A DNA stretch of 64,000 nucleotides from positions 1-64,000 of the forward strand of contig RMBW01000071.1 of assembly GCA_004009845.1 (NCBI GenBank), given 5' to 3'. Position numbers and translations under genes: made by a program. This document shows, piece by piece, positions 11,397 to 21,966 of the stretch. The notes beneath the pieces are model-generated. The model was not told where the DNA came from. It did not search any database and worked only from the letters and a program-made list of their open reading frames with translations. Each line of letters starts with the position of its first letter. Positions within the stretch are counted from its first letter, which is position 1. The DNA comes from Davidsoniella eucalypti (Eukaryota; Ascomycota; Sordariomycetes; Microascales; Ceratocystidaceae).

Positions 11397-12847
11397 TCGT
11401 ATCACCTGCCAGCTCTAAGCCCCATCTCATCCGGATTCCTCCCGTGGCTCGGTTCTCCTAACCTGCCTTCAACAATCATTCCGGGGATTCGGCTCTTCTC
11501 CTGTTAACACTAGCTACACTTTAGGTCTCTTCTCTGTAGGCACAGTGTGGTGCCGTGCCTTGGTTCAAGATGCATAATGCTTGGCTAGTGGTGGATTCTT
11601 CTTTTTCTTCACGTTAGACAAACCTAGTGACTTGGAGTCTCGATTGCTTCGTTTTTATTAGCTACTATTACATTCTTTTTTATCAATGTCTCCCAACTTC
11701 ATTCACTCTCGTTCAATCTACTATTCTACCATGCTCAGCAAGCCCAGCAAGTTCAAAAAGCCGCAGTTCCCTCAAGACATACGCTATCAATTATGTCGTT
11801 GACTACATCAACAAATCCGCCCACGTTTCTTATAATCAAAACAACAAAAAAAATCAAAAATCCAACAAAAGCACAAAAACATTACAACAAAAGTTCGCTA
11901 GTCAGCAATATCCGCCGACCTTTCCCATCCGTGTTGGCACCATAATTATTATCGACCTCATTTTCTTGAACCCACAAGATACGACCCAATCGTCCTGCCA
12001 CGGCCAGCAAGCTCACCTTTGTTATAGCAGTCTCGACTGCCTGGGAGTTCTACAGAGATGTCACCGGTTGCTTTCGTGGTGGTTAACAGCCGTTCTCGAT
12101 GTTCTCTTGTCAGTATTTCCAACGGCAATCGGGCTGTTTCAGTTACTTTACTCCCCGCCCAATATTTCAGCGCGTTATTGTTAGTGTTACGGTGTTTTTT
12201 TTTCTATCTTTCGGCGTTTTATCGTCTCTGCGACTTACTCTCTTCTACAACACTGACAGCAGGCAATCTTTCCTCTCGCCTTGCTGTCCTCTCCCAGGAT
12301 TATGAGCCTAGGATGAGCAACGGGTGCTTGTCTTTTAATGTCTAGACCTTGTTGCCTAGAAAGTCGGACTACCTTTTATGTGGTGTATCGGTTAGTCCGA
12401 CTTGATAGGTCGAGCGTACATTAATGTTTTCAATGTCTCTAATGTTAGTTGTTTATTGTTTACGTCAAGATTACTAAAAAAGAAGGTTCATGTACCTTCA
12501 AGTAACACCAAAAAAAGGTTATAATTATTTAGAAAAGGCCTCCTGGGGACTTCGAGTTGCTTGCTTGTCCAAGATGGCGGCTATCAATGACTAGTCTACT
12601 CTAAACCAGGGGATGAAAAAAAAAGTTAAAAAAATCTTCACTGTCCCCTTGCCATCGTGATATGTTATAGTTTGAGGATAATAATGTTTATGTGATAGAT
12701 AAGTTATAGTACATTAGCAATAAAACTATATAAAACCAAGTGCTACTAGCTCGCGATACTTATGACTGCTGAGTGATCGGTACTGTATATCCCGCTCATT
12801 TACCAACAGCTAACTAGCCATATCTTCATTCCGATGCTCATTGTATG
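11397..12847. other. Region between convergent Nce102 and Mim2 genes
   Basis: Holds the 3' untranslated regions of two convergent genes. An open stretch of 558 bases (11627-12184) has no family motif and lacks an ATG at its start, so it is not called. A strong stem-loop at 12355-12409 is listed separately. Confidence 0.6.
12355..12409. other. Perfect 11-bp stem-loop between convergent genes
   Basis: AAGTCGGACTA at 12361-12371 is the exact reverse complement of TAGTCCGACTT at 12393-12403, with a 21-base loop. Beyond a two-base mismatch on each side, CCTA (12355-12358) can pair with TAGG (12406-12409). No gene overlaps it. It could be an RNA hairpin in a 3' region, a small transposon relic or a protein site. 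Confidence 0.7.
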
Positions 12848-13245
12848 TTATATGGGTTTAGACGCTTTAACCGTCTTGGCGGGCATCCATTGGACTTCGA
12901 CATTGTGAAGCCATTCCATGTAACGAGACCAACCTATTTCGTGATGTTAGTTGAAAGTTCATTTGTTGGTACTATTGTGTACTACAGATGGGGCAACAAA
13001 AAAAAAGACTTACTATAGATGGCAAACTTGCGGCCCAAGAACTTGCCGATCCAAGGAACAATCACACAGCCAAGAAGCAGCTGCATTTGTTCCAAATTCC
13101 GCTCCCATTCTTCCTGGGCAGCCTCCTCGGCCTCGATATCAAGTATAGAAGTATCATCGGATTCCGGCAGAGAGTCCATCTCGTCCTTTTCCGCAATGAG
13201 TTCGTCCGCCAGCACGTAGGAGCCACTGGCAGATAAATCGCTCAT
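12848..13245 (-). CDS. mim2: Mitochondrial import protein 2 (Mim2)
   Basis: Two exons, 13245-13014 and 12933-12848 (phase 1), give 105 residues. Residues 1-50 are acidic (MSDLSASGSYVLADELIAE and later EAEEAAQEEWERNLEQ). A single hydrophobic segment LLLGCVIVPWIGKFLGRKFAIY follows (about residues 55-77), and the second exon continues with SWSRYMEWLHNVEVQW. The EEWE...LLL..V.VP..GK..GRKFA.WSW..YMEW pattern is the conserved core of the fungal Mim2 family. Mim2 works with Mim1 in the outer mitochondrial membrane to insert alpha-helical outer-membrane proteins. A possible in-frame extension upstream has no ATG, so the start at 13245 is chosen. The intron donor is GTAAGT. Confidence 0.82.
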
Positions 13246-14177
13246 GTTTACTATTCGAAATCGACAAGAAGATTGTATCGAAGAAATTCTATCTGGAGAT
13301 ATCGAATTCGGGCCGGTGGTTTTCAAGCTAAGCTGGGAGCTCTACTACCCAGTGCTACTCCAACTACAACTTGCTATTGCGGAGGGTTGGTGGTGCTCGT
13401 TTTGGATAAAGAAGGTGGTGCTTGTCGTAGATGTAGACCTGAGCTGTGTTTCTTCTCTGTATCGGTACTAGACTTATGCTGTTGCTTGTCGATTCTTGGG
13501 CTCGATCGCCAAAGAAAACACCAAAATCAAAGGTTGAACTAGTTCTGGTCGGTTGAATTGGGACTTGCCTATAATGGCGTATCATCGCCAATTATTGGCC
13601 AGCCTTTCCACTGTCTCCAGTATTTCTATTGCCCCGCATTTATGCTTGCATAACAATCGCAAATCCCGCTTGTACAAAAATACACATTCTCTAGCATCAC
13701 GTGACAGCACATATTGACTATAATCACTAGGCTACGAATGGACGTGTGAGTCACTGCTGCCCAAAAGAAGTACAGAGACACCATCGACCCTTAAATCGCT
13801 TGATTTACCACTCATCTACAACTGGTCAAATCCAGATCGCTTAAATCATAGCCTCCTGTTTTCAAGCATATCGTGGTGGCCGTTAAACAAGAACAATGTA
13901 GTATCTTGTGTATAATATTTTATAATGAGAGGTTCCCCTCCGTCCTAAAACCAAAAGCCGTAATATATACATGTAGCTATATCTTGTTGTTCTTTTTCGT
14001 TACAACATCTAAGTCTGTTCATAATATCTCTCGCGTGGAACAAACTATCCACTGTACGCTGTGCATCATATAGGCGTACATTATTTACAACAGAACCCTA
14101 TTCACTTGGTCTTCGGTCCTGCAAACACGCTGCCCAACTTTTGGCTTTGATCTTCTTTCCCATACTGGATAGCCATA
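13246..14177. other. Divergent promoter region of Mim2 and eIF2 beta
   Basis: 932 bases between divergent starts. It contains a CACGTG E-box near 13699-13704. Nothing coding was recognised. Confidence 0.55.
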
Positions 14178-15936
14178 ATGGCCGACTCACAGGTAATAAG
14201 TCCAGCTATGCTTGTCTTTCTATCAGTTCATCCTCTATAATTTTCAATTCTGTGTTCTTTTTTTCCCCCATACTATGCGCTATTACCCCTCCAAAGGGAA
14301 AAAAAAGATACCCCCAGCCTTAGGCTAAGCACCTGGCACTTGCCTTCATAGCACAGAGCCTTTCTTTTCCCCCACCAAAACCAAAACGGTAAATCTAATC
14401 CTCGTCATTACCGTCACGGAGCACAATTTACCAACACAGCCTTCATATTCACACTTCAACCTTTAGCCCACCCGTATATACCGCTCTCCGTAATCGCCAG
14501 TGCCGCGATCGTATTTGAGGTGAATCAAACTTGTCTTTTCCCTGCATAAGCCCGTACATTGATGCAGAAAGTTTCTGCTTGAACCACGAATCTGTCCCAA
14601 GCTGTCTAGTTCTCTGTTACGGCTACTAGCATTTCCTTTGCCAACGTAACAGTCATCCGAAGAACTACCTTCAAAAAAAAAAACCGTCCAACAAAACAGA
14701 AAAAAAAGTTGGCCAAAAATAGTCACCACGTACTAACTATCCAGCACGCGTCCCAGGAAACTACTCCCCTTTCGAAGTCTAAAAAGTCCGTCACTTTTAC
14801 AAACGAACAAACAGTCGTCGACGCTGACGGTTCAGTCACAATGAGCACCTCCATCGATGATACCAAGGAGACCGCCGAGTCTCACGCTCTCCGTACGCCG
14901 CCCTTTGAACCCTACCTGACACCACCATCACTACCACATCTGCCTTAGCCACCACCATGGCCCCCTACTACCGCTACTATTGCTGCTGCTGCCACCGTTT
15001 CACGTCATAATACTTCCGCTCAAGATCTTATAACTGACCCACTCCAAGCCGAGACCACTACCGCCCCCCCTGCCGACGATGCCGGTGTCGATCTATCTCT
15101 TCTAAAAAAGAAGAAGAAGAAGAAGGTCATCAAGGACGACGATGCCGAAGTCGCTGGCGAGGATGGCACCGACCTTTCCCTGCTGAAGAAGAAGAAGAAG
15201 AAGAAGGCTCCCAAGGAGGGTGAAGAGGACGACTTCGCCGCGAAACTAAAGGCTCTTGAGCTGGAAGGTCAAACCGGTGATGGTGCCGCTGCCGAAGAGG
15301 ATAACGGTGACATGGACGAAGGTACCGGTATCTGGGCGCACGACGAGACCAAGCCTCTCAGCTACAACATGTTGCTCGAGCGCTTCTTCCACCAGTTGTC
15401 ACAGAAGAACCCCGATCACGCCCTGAGCGGCTCCAAGAGCTACAAGATTCCTCCCCCGCAGTGCATGCGTGAGGGTAACAAGAAGACCATCTTTGCCAAC
15501 ATTCCCGATATTTGCAAACGTATGAAGCGTACCGATGAGCACGTTACCGCTTACTTATTTGCCGAGTTGGGTACCAGCGGTTCCGTTGACGGTAGCAGAC
15601 GTCTAGTCATCAAGGGTCGTTTCCAACAGAAGCAGTTGGAGAACGTGCTGCGAAAGTATATCAGTATGTTTATATATTATACCTATTTTCACGATAGGAT
15701 CCATGAACTCTTCCTATCATTTTTGACATATACTAACAATATTTCTTTTTTTTCCTTCTTTCACAGTCGAGTACGTTACCTGCAAGACTTGCAAGTCTCC
15801 CGATACTGAGCTCAACAAGGGTGAGAACCGTCTATCCTTCATCACTTGCAACTCTTGCGGTTCCAGACGTAGTGTTGCCGCCATCAAGACCGGTTTCTCG
15901 GCCCAAGTCGGTCGCAGAAAGAAGACCGATGGTTAA
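14178..15936 (+). CDS. sui3: Translation initiation factor eIF2 subunit beta
   Basis: Beta subunit of eIF2, the GTPase complex that brings initiator Met-tRNA to the 40S ribosome. Exon 1 (14178-14192) encodes only MADSQ. A 564-base intron with a TACTAAC branch site ends in CAG at 14756, and the frame resumes with ETTPLSKSKKSVTF. An in-frame TAG at 14946-14948 must be removed; the best solution is an intron from 14893 (GTACGC) to 15048 (or 15024), both in phase. The rest holds two lysine blocks (LLKKKKKKK), which in the family bind eIF5/eIF2B epsilon, then TKPLSYNMLLERFF and FANIPDICKRM. The last exon is 15767-15936 (phase 1) with a C2-C2 zinc ribbon (CKTC...CNSC) and ending GRRKKTDG. Length is about 311 residues, as expected. 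A strong hairpin follows 25 bases after the stop. Confidence 0.9.
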
Positions 15937-16776
15937 ACGAAGCGCGTTCACCAGCCGCGTCCACGGCATTGTTCACATATATATACCACAATGCCGTGGT
16001 TGGGTTGGGAAAGCACTTATGTGTTCTTTTTGCTCATGATTTGCTGTTGCTATCATTATTTTCATGTTCTTGGTTGCTCGAATGACCTTGATCTTCTTGG
16101 AAAAGAACACGAACACAGATGAATTAGCCTCCCGTCGTCATGATAAAAGACGGATCAGCAAGAAAAATGGGAAGATAAGGAGAACGGGAGAGAGACAGAG
16201 ACAGAGAAAAAAGGAAAATGAGCCATTCCAGTGTTTTCACCCCTCGGCGTTGGTTATGTTTGTATGTTTATGGCATGATTACCTTAATTTCTGGAGGTTA
16301 GAACAAGTACGGCTACTAGATATCAATATCAAAGTCATCATTTCTAACATTTCAAACGTATAACTTGTGCATCCCGAAGAGGGTTGCGATCATGTGAGCT
16401 TTCACTAGGGTGTTAACCCTACGCTTCTTGTCACATTAGCGCGACAACTTTCATGTTTAGACTTGCTAGTGGTTTGAGTAGGTAAAATGGTTACCGTTCT
16501 TTGTTCAATGCTACAAAACATATTTGTTTAGCTGTATTTGTATTTGTATTTGTTATTATTAACGAGCGCTGTCACTTGAATAAAATACAAATAACGCTTA
16601 TCTATCTGCTGACCCCTCAAATGCAAGTAGCAATGTGAAGAATAACCCTATCAAAGATATAAATTGGCACCCCACATTCAACACGAAGAACGAAGCATAG
16701 TAAGCATTGGTCATATTCTGTTATTCGTGTTTGGTACTGTTGCATATTTTATATTACTTCCAATTCAAACACAATT
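15937..16776. other. Intergenic region between eIF2 beta and the FAD oxidoreductase
   Basis: Contains the eIF2 beta 3' region with its hairpin, a purine-rich tract at 16150-16220, and a tandem TGTATT (three units) near 16530. No gene supported. Confidence 0.6.
15961..15999 (+). other. Perfect 12-bp stem-loop in the eIF2 beta 3' region
   Basis: CCACGGCATTGT (15961-15972) and ACAATGCCGTGG (15988-15999) are exact reverse complements around a 15-base AT-rich loop. It begins 25 bases after the eIF2 beta stop, so it should lie in the mRNA 3' untranslated region. The stem has seven GC pairs and should be stable. Eukaryotic polymerase II does not use such hairpins as terminators, so a role in stability, localisation or protein binding is more likely. 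Confidence 0.75.
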
Positions 16777-18358
16777 ATGGTTGAAGTAAAACTGCACGAG
16801 GGCCAATCGGGCCTGCCTTCAGAGGAGTTTACTGATTCATACTGGCACCAAGAGCCCTCGGCAAAACTCTGGGGCCATCGAACCACGACAGAGCTTCCAC
16901 GAACGGCTGATCTGATTATTGTTGGTAGTGGAATCACGGGAGCATTCGCAGCCAAGGCCGCTAAAGACACATGGGCGAAAGATCTCTCGGTGGTGATGCT
17001 TGAAGCCAGAGAGGCGTGCTGGGGAGCGACGGGAAGAGTGAGTTAATGACCCCCGCGAACGACTAATATTTTGCCTAGTTGAGTTGCTTGTGCCGTTTCG
17101 TTCTCATCTCAGCGAGAAAACTATCGTGCGCTAACGTGGGGGAATGGGAGGAGAACAGAATGGTGGCCACTGCCAGCCTAACATCTACGCCACGCCGCCG
17201 CACATTGCTGAATTCGAGATTCGCACGTTTAACTATCTGAAGGATCTTGTGGAGAAGCATAAAATCCCTTGCCATTGGACCTCAGTGACAGGCTCTCAGA
17301 CGTTTTTCACCGAGAACCTGGTTGAGCGAGCCGCAACAAACCTGGATGTTATCAAGAAGACGTTTCCCGACTTAGTGCCCGCTGCGACTTTAGTAACCGC
17401 AAAGCAGGCATCGGGTGGTGATTTGTCGCTTGACAAACTCCGTGTGCCAGGCGCAGCTGGAGCAGTCGTCCAGACCCATGCGGCAAGCCTGTGGCCGTAC
17501 AAACTGGTGTGCTGGGTTCTCGAGGATCTCTTGTGTAGGTTTGCGGCGTCGTCTTTCAATATACAGACCAAGACGCCGGTCGACCTGCTGCAGCGGTTTG
17601 GCGATACGTGGATCGTCCATACCAATCGGGGCCAGATCATGGCAAAGCAGGTTTTAGTAGCTACAAATGCGTACACGTCTCGTATTATACCGGGACTCAC
17701 GGGGTTGATTACACCTGTGCAAGGTCAAGTTGCCGCCCTCGTACCAGGACCCGGCAGTATGATTACGCCACTAGCCAATTCGTATGTGTTTCTGTCAGAG
17801 CCGGCAGACGCGCCTAGCATGGACGACTATCTTATACAAATTGCGGCGAATAAAAAGGAATTGATTATCGGCGGTGCGCGAGTTCTGGGAAAGGGGAAAG
17901 GGTTAGGTGAGTCAGCTGACGACAGTATTGACCCTATTGTTTCGCAGCATCTCCGCACCATCCTGCCCGATATACTGGAGCTCAAGCCTTCAGCGCCACA
18001 GGAACAGACACTACAGCAGCTGACGGCTACACACGAGTGGACGGGCATTATGGGCTTCTCGGCAGACGGATATCCCTGGGTGGGAAAAGTTCCAGCCAGC
18101 GCAGGAGGTTATGATGCAGGTCTCTGGGTGTGCGCGGGTTACACAGGCCATGGCATGGCATCGGCCGCACTGGCAGCTAAGGCGGTGGTGCAGATGATGG
18201 GGAACAACGACAGCAGCAATATGGACACGGAAGCAAACGGGATTGATATGCCCAGCGAGTACTTAGTAACTGAGGCACGCTGTGCGACAGCAAAGGCATT
18301 TAACGGCCGCCTATTGCAAGTAATGGTAGACGGCACAGTCAAGTTCGACAAGCTGTGA
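16777..18358 (+). CDS. FAD-dependent oxidoreductase (DAO family)
   Basis: Two exons, 16777-17037 and 17159-18358 (phase 0), give 486 residues. The Rossmann dinucleotide site is LIIVGSGITGAFAAKAA (GxGxxG, about residues 48-53), followed by an acidic end of the second strand (LEAREACWGATGR) that joins across the intron to NGGHCQPN. This RNGG block and the late GFSADGYPWVGKVP and YTGHGMASAALAAKA motifs are those of the D-amino-acid-oxidase/glycine-oxidase-like family in fungi. These enzymes oxidise amines or amino acids with FAD and oxygen. The substrate cannot be told from sequence. No signal peptide or clear PTS1 is seen (it ends TVKFDKL), so it is likely cytosolic. The intron is 121 bases with a GCTAAC branch site. 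Confidence 0.88.
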
Positions 18359-20193
18359 ACAAGTACAGGCAGATATTAGAGCTTAAAGCAGTGGCAACGA
18401 TGTGGAGAAATAATTGTTGTTGCACGAAGTTACGGTTCTAGAAGAACACGACTTTGCCACGGCCATGCTGCATCACACTGAATCGTGGATAGATAGAAGG
18501 TTAGCAGCATAAATTGGCAGTTAGGCCGTTCGGCACAATAATAAGCTCATCATAAAGAAACACATGATTCCTTCACAGGGAACCAACCAGTCAATGCGAG
18601 AAAATGGAAAGCCAGCTTGGCCTTGCTTCAAAGCATGGGTTTTGTATACTAATAAAGACAAGGCTTCAGCATTAACAGAACAGAGGAGGCTCGAAAGTAC
18701 CTGGCCGCTGTGTGCGATCCGCGTCGTGGCTGGACTGTGTACATCCACAGCGCACTATAACAAGAAGCCTGTAGCGGCCCCTAGCATGCTGATCGCCCGG
18801 CACGTAGTGCTGAGCGTGCCGAAATACAGTGCTAACACCGTCTGCCGTGCACGTGGGGCCCACCAGCGTCGGCGAACTTTCTGCCCCACCTTAATAATCC
18901 AGGAGTCTCAAAAGGCTTAGTTAATAAGTTGATATTCAGCAATAATTAATTCCTTTCGTTATTTCTGCCTACTCTCTTGAGAATTAGCAATTTTTCCTCG
19001 GGCTTTTTTTACTCTATATATTTTTTCTTTTCTTTTTTGCCTTATTTCACGTTGACTACACGCGTTAGTCGCCTAACCCCGGCTGGCTATCTGTCGGTCT
19101 TGTTGCGGCGGCTTTTTTTCTTTCAAAATATCAGAATATTAGAGTACAAAGTACGCTGTATGTAGCCTTCCCTCTCTGCATCTTAACCACTCCCACACAG
19201 GCATCGCAGTTACCATCATCCATCGTCACAGTCTGTATTCCGACCTGGATTTGTTAGTCCAGTAGCTTTATCACTATCATCTCAAGTTCATCGATTTGCT
19301 GCCCGCGTTGCATCCCTGTGAGCTTGAGGGCTTCTGAGTTTGTGAGTTGGACTCCCAGCCAAATCTTTTTTTTGGCTTGTTATTTATTCCTGTTTTTGTT
19401 TCCTCATTGGGGGGCTCTTCCTACTTGCTTGCCTAGTTGTATACATGTATATACAATAGCTACAAGAATACATGTGCAAACAGCCTCTGAGCCTACTGCA
19501 ACACAACTGCAAGCGAACGCCCGCCCACCTTAATCCAACCATCTACAACCTACCATGTCCATCCACCTTACTTTTCCATGTCTACCCTACCAAGACTTGG
19601 CTTGAGACTTAGCGCTGCATTGCTGTTTACCATTTACTGACGATGTTCCCCATGCTGTAGGCTATAGGCTATTCTCTCGAAGCAAGTATAAGTACCGACA
19701 GTACTCGTTGCCGCTATTGTTACCGATGGTGATATTGCTGCTCTTATAGCTGTTACTCTGCTTCTTTACTGGCCACTGTTGTCTGCCACCGCACACACAC
19801 CCCGGCCATAATAAATCGCTTCAGACTTTACCGGCTGCCCTCTTTGCACCGCCGCTGAAAGTCGAAGCCAATCATCCTCTAAAAGTCGCAAAAAAAAACG
19901 GCGAAGGGGACCGACCGTGACGGGCGTCCTTGCGATTTTCGCGTCCGATTACTTTTGATCTGGCCGAATCCCATCCGCTGCAAAGCAAGAACGTGATCCC
20001 TCTGCAAAGTAGAATTTCTAGACAGAAAAAGAAAGAAAGAGGAGAGTGATATTTTTCTCCCGCAGCCACCTCACCGACCATTCCCCCTCCCAGCCAACAC
20101 CAATTCTCTCAGCACACTCCCCAAGAGCCGCTCGCCCACCCTATCTGCCGCGCCGGCATTTGACAGCGTTCGAGACTTGATCTTGATCGAATC
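18359..20193. other. Intergenic region and long leader of the helix-turn-helix gene
   Basis: 1.8 kb without a supported gene. From about 19000 it is pyrimidine-rich and probably forms the promoter and leader of the gene at 20194. A 7-bp inverted repeat (CGGCACG/CGTGCCG) lies at 18798-18821. Confidence 0.55.
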
Positions 20194-21966
20194 ATGCCCG
20201 AGACGCCCCAGGGCCCGGCTACGGCATCAGAATTAGCAGAAATGTCCCAGGCTCAAGTCCAGCCACGACTGACTCGTCCCTCTCCTTACATGAACACCAA
20301 CTCCTCTTTCCACGGCATGTCCATGGCTGACCACACTACTGTCATGTCCGGTTTGCCTCTCGACAACAACTCTAGCAATCCATCGACCCGCTCTTTGATG
20401 TCCGACATCTCCATGATGCGGGATGCTGCTCAGATGAACCCGCAGATCATTGGCTCCATGCTGTCTCCGCAACAGGCCCAGTCGCAGCAGTCTCCGCGTT
20501 CTGTCCAGCAACAACAACAGCAACAGCAACAGCAACAGCAGCAGTCTGCCGCTGTGTCTGCAGGCCAGATTCCTCTCTCAGCCCAAGCTGTCTCTTCCGC
20601 TGCCGCTGCCGCCGCTGTTGCTGCTGCAGCAGAGGCTGCTATGGCACCTACCACCACTGGCCAGCTCTCATCTGCCAGCATCGACACTACTACTGATGCA
20701 TCGACCGACGAGAGCAGTGGTCCAGGCTCACCCGATGCTGGACCTATGGAAGGCTCTTCTCGTTCTGCCCCTAAGCAGCGCTCCGAGTTCACGCTTGAAA
20801 AGTTCGCATCAGAGCTCATGGGCGAACGCAGACGCCTCGAAGAACTTTCCTCTGAGTGCCGTGCTGCCATTTGTGCTGCTATAGCATCAGGCCAGACAAA
20901 GTCCGCCGTTGCACGCGCATTTGGTGTCACTCGCGCCACCGTCTATGGCACTCTTGAACGTCGTGCCGAGTTTAACACTTTTAACTCACGTGCCCGTACC
21001 GGCCGTCCCAAGAAGGTCACCGAGGAAATAGAGACCTCCATCCGCCGCCTTCGTGAGGCTGACCCCAAAGTCAAGTTTCGTGATGTTCGTGAACGCCTTG
21101 GACTAGATATCAGCGAGACCACATTCAAGCGCATCATTCGCAAGATCAAAGCTGAAAAATATGATAATCGTAGTGATGCTGTAGCTGCAGCAACTATAGC
21201 TTCTGCTAGTGTCATACCTAGTAGCACAAATACCAATCAGCAGGTGCTTCTTGAGCATCAGCAAGCTCAAGTGCAGGCTCAGGCACAGGCGCAAGTACAA
21301 GCACAAGTACAAGCGCAAGCCCAGGCACAAGCCCAGGCTCAGGCTCAGGCTGCTCAAGTAGCTCAGGCTCAGGTGGCTCACGCCCAGGCTACTGCCCAAG
21401 CCGTTCAAGCTCAAGCACATGCCCAAGCCCAGGCACAAGCTCAAGCTCAAGTTCAAGTCCAGTTCCAACAGGCTCAGATTCAACAGGCACAAATTCAGCA
21501 GGCTCACTTTCAGCAACAAGCTCAAGCTCAAGCTCATGCCCAGCTTCAACAACAGCATGCTAATGCTCAATATCAACAGGCTCACGCTCAAGCTCAAGCC
21601 CAAGCCCAGGCACAAGCTCAGGCACAGGCACATGTTCACCAACAACAGGTCTCTGTCGCTGCCCCTACTGCCAATATGTCGACTTCTGCTCTCGACCCTA
21701 GCCTTGTTGCGGCTACAATGCCATCTCCCCAAATGCCGACTAGTATGGCCACCACTATGTCGATGGGTTCTGTTGGTCTCGTAGATCCGGCTCTTGGCTC
21801 CCACGCTCACCACATTGCCGTTGCTACCGCCATGAACGGTACGCCCGGTATGCATCCTAGTCTCAACATGATGGCCAACCAAATGTCTATGCAACAGCCC
21901 CCGCAACTTTCTACGATACAGCAACTCTCAGGTGTTGATGAGACTATGCATGGTCAAGTTGTATAA
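20194..21966 (+). CDS. Gln/Ala-rich protein with Tc1-transposase-like helix-turn-helix region
   Basis: One exon, 590 residues. Residues 1-200 are low-complexity (Ser, Gln, Met) with a run of 13 Gln at about 105-117 and an Ala run at 136-149. Residues 218-265 form a helix-turn-helix: LEELSSECRAAICAAIASG, then KSAVARAFGVTRATVYGTLERR. A linker with an AT-hook-like RARTGRPKKVT (266-276) leads to a second predicted helical unit (277-330; EEIETSIRRLRE, FRDVRERLGLDISETTFKRII). This order (HTH, GRPKK, HTH) is that of the bipartite DNA-binding region of Tc1/mariner transposases. No DDE/D catalytic domain follows; instead there is a Gln-Ala repeat region (353-488). A transcription regulator derived from a transposase is the likely reading. 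The protein family is not one I can name. Confidence 0.75.
   Translation: MPETPQGPATASELAEMSQAQVQPRLTRPSPYMNTNSSFHGMSMADHTTVMSGLPLDNNSSNPSTRSLMSDISMMRDAAQMNPQIIGSMLSPQQAQSQQSPRSVQQQQQQQQQQQQQSAAVSAGQIPLSAQAVSSAAAAAAVAAAAEAAMAPTTTGQLSSASIDTTTDASTDESSGPGSPDAGPMEGSSRSAPKQRSEFTLEKFASELMGERRRLEELSSECRAAICAAIASGQTKSAVARAFGVTRATVYGTLERRAEFNTFNSRARTGRPKKVTEEIETSIRRLREADPKVKFRDVRERLGLDISETTFKRIIRKIKAEKYDNRSDAVAAATIASASVIPSSTNTNQQVLLEHQQAQVQAQAQAQVQAQVQAQAQAQAQAQAQAAQVAQAQVAHAQATAQAVQAQAHAQAQAQAQAQVQVQFQQAQIQQAQIQQAHFQQQAQAQAHAQLQQQHANAQYQQAHAQAQAQAQAQAQAQAHVHQQQVSVAAPTANMSTSALDPSLVAATMPSPQMPTSMATTMSMGSVGLVDPALGSHAHHIAVATAMNGTPGMHPSLNMMANQMSMQQPPQLSTIQQLSGVDETMHGQVV
20506..20544 (+). repeat. Polyglutamine (CAA/CAG) tract
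   Basis: Thirteen consecutive Gln codons, mixed CAA and CAG, in the coding region of the helix-turn-helix protein. Likely variable in length between strains. Confidence 0.85.
21250..21660 (+). repeat. Imperfect Gln-Ala hexanucleotide repeat tract
   Basis: About 135 codons of mostly alternating Gln and Ala (CAR-GCN units with occasional Val, His, Ile, Phe) inside the helix-turn-helix gene. Codon choice varies from unit to unit, so it has been kept by selection at the protein level or is old rather than a recent expansion. Confidence 0.85.

Noticed and set aside
11627..12184. Open stretch of 185 codons after Nce102
   Set aside because: No ATG at its beginning, low-complexity Asn/Lys part, and no family resemblance.
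15961..15999. Hairpin as a bacterial-type terminator
   Set aside because: The gene is a spliced fungal polymerase II gene and no T run follows the stem.
21103..21924. Open stretch of 273 codons antisense to the Gln-Ala tract
   Set aside because: Leu/Ser-rich shadow of the repeated coding sequence.
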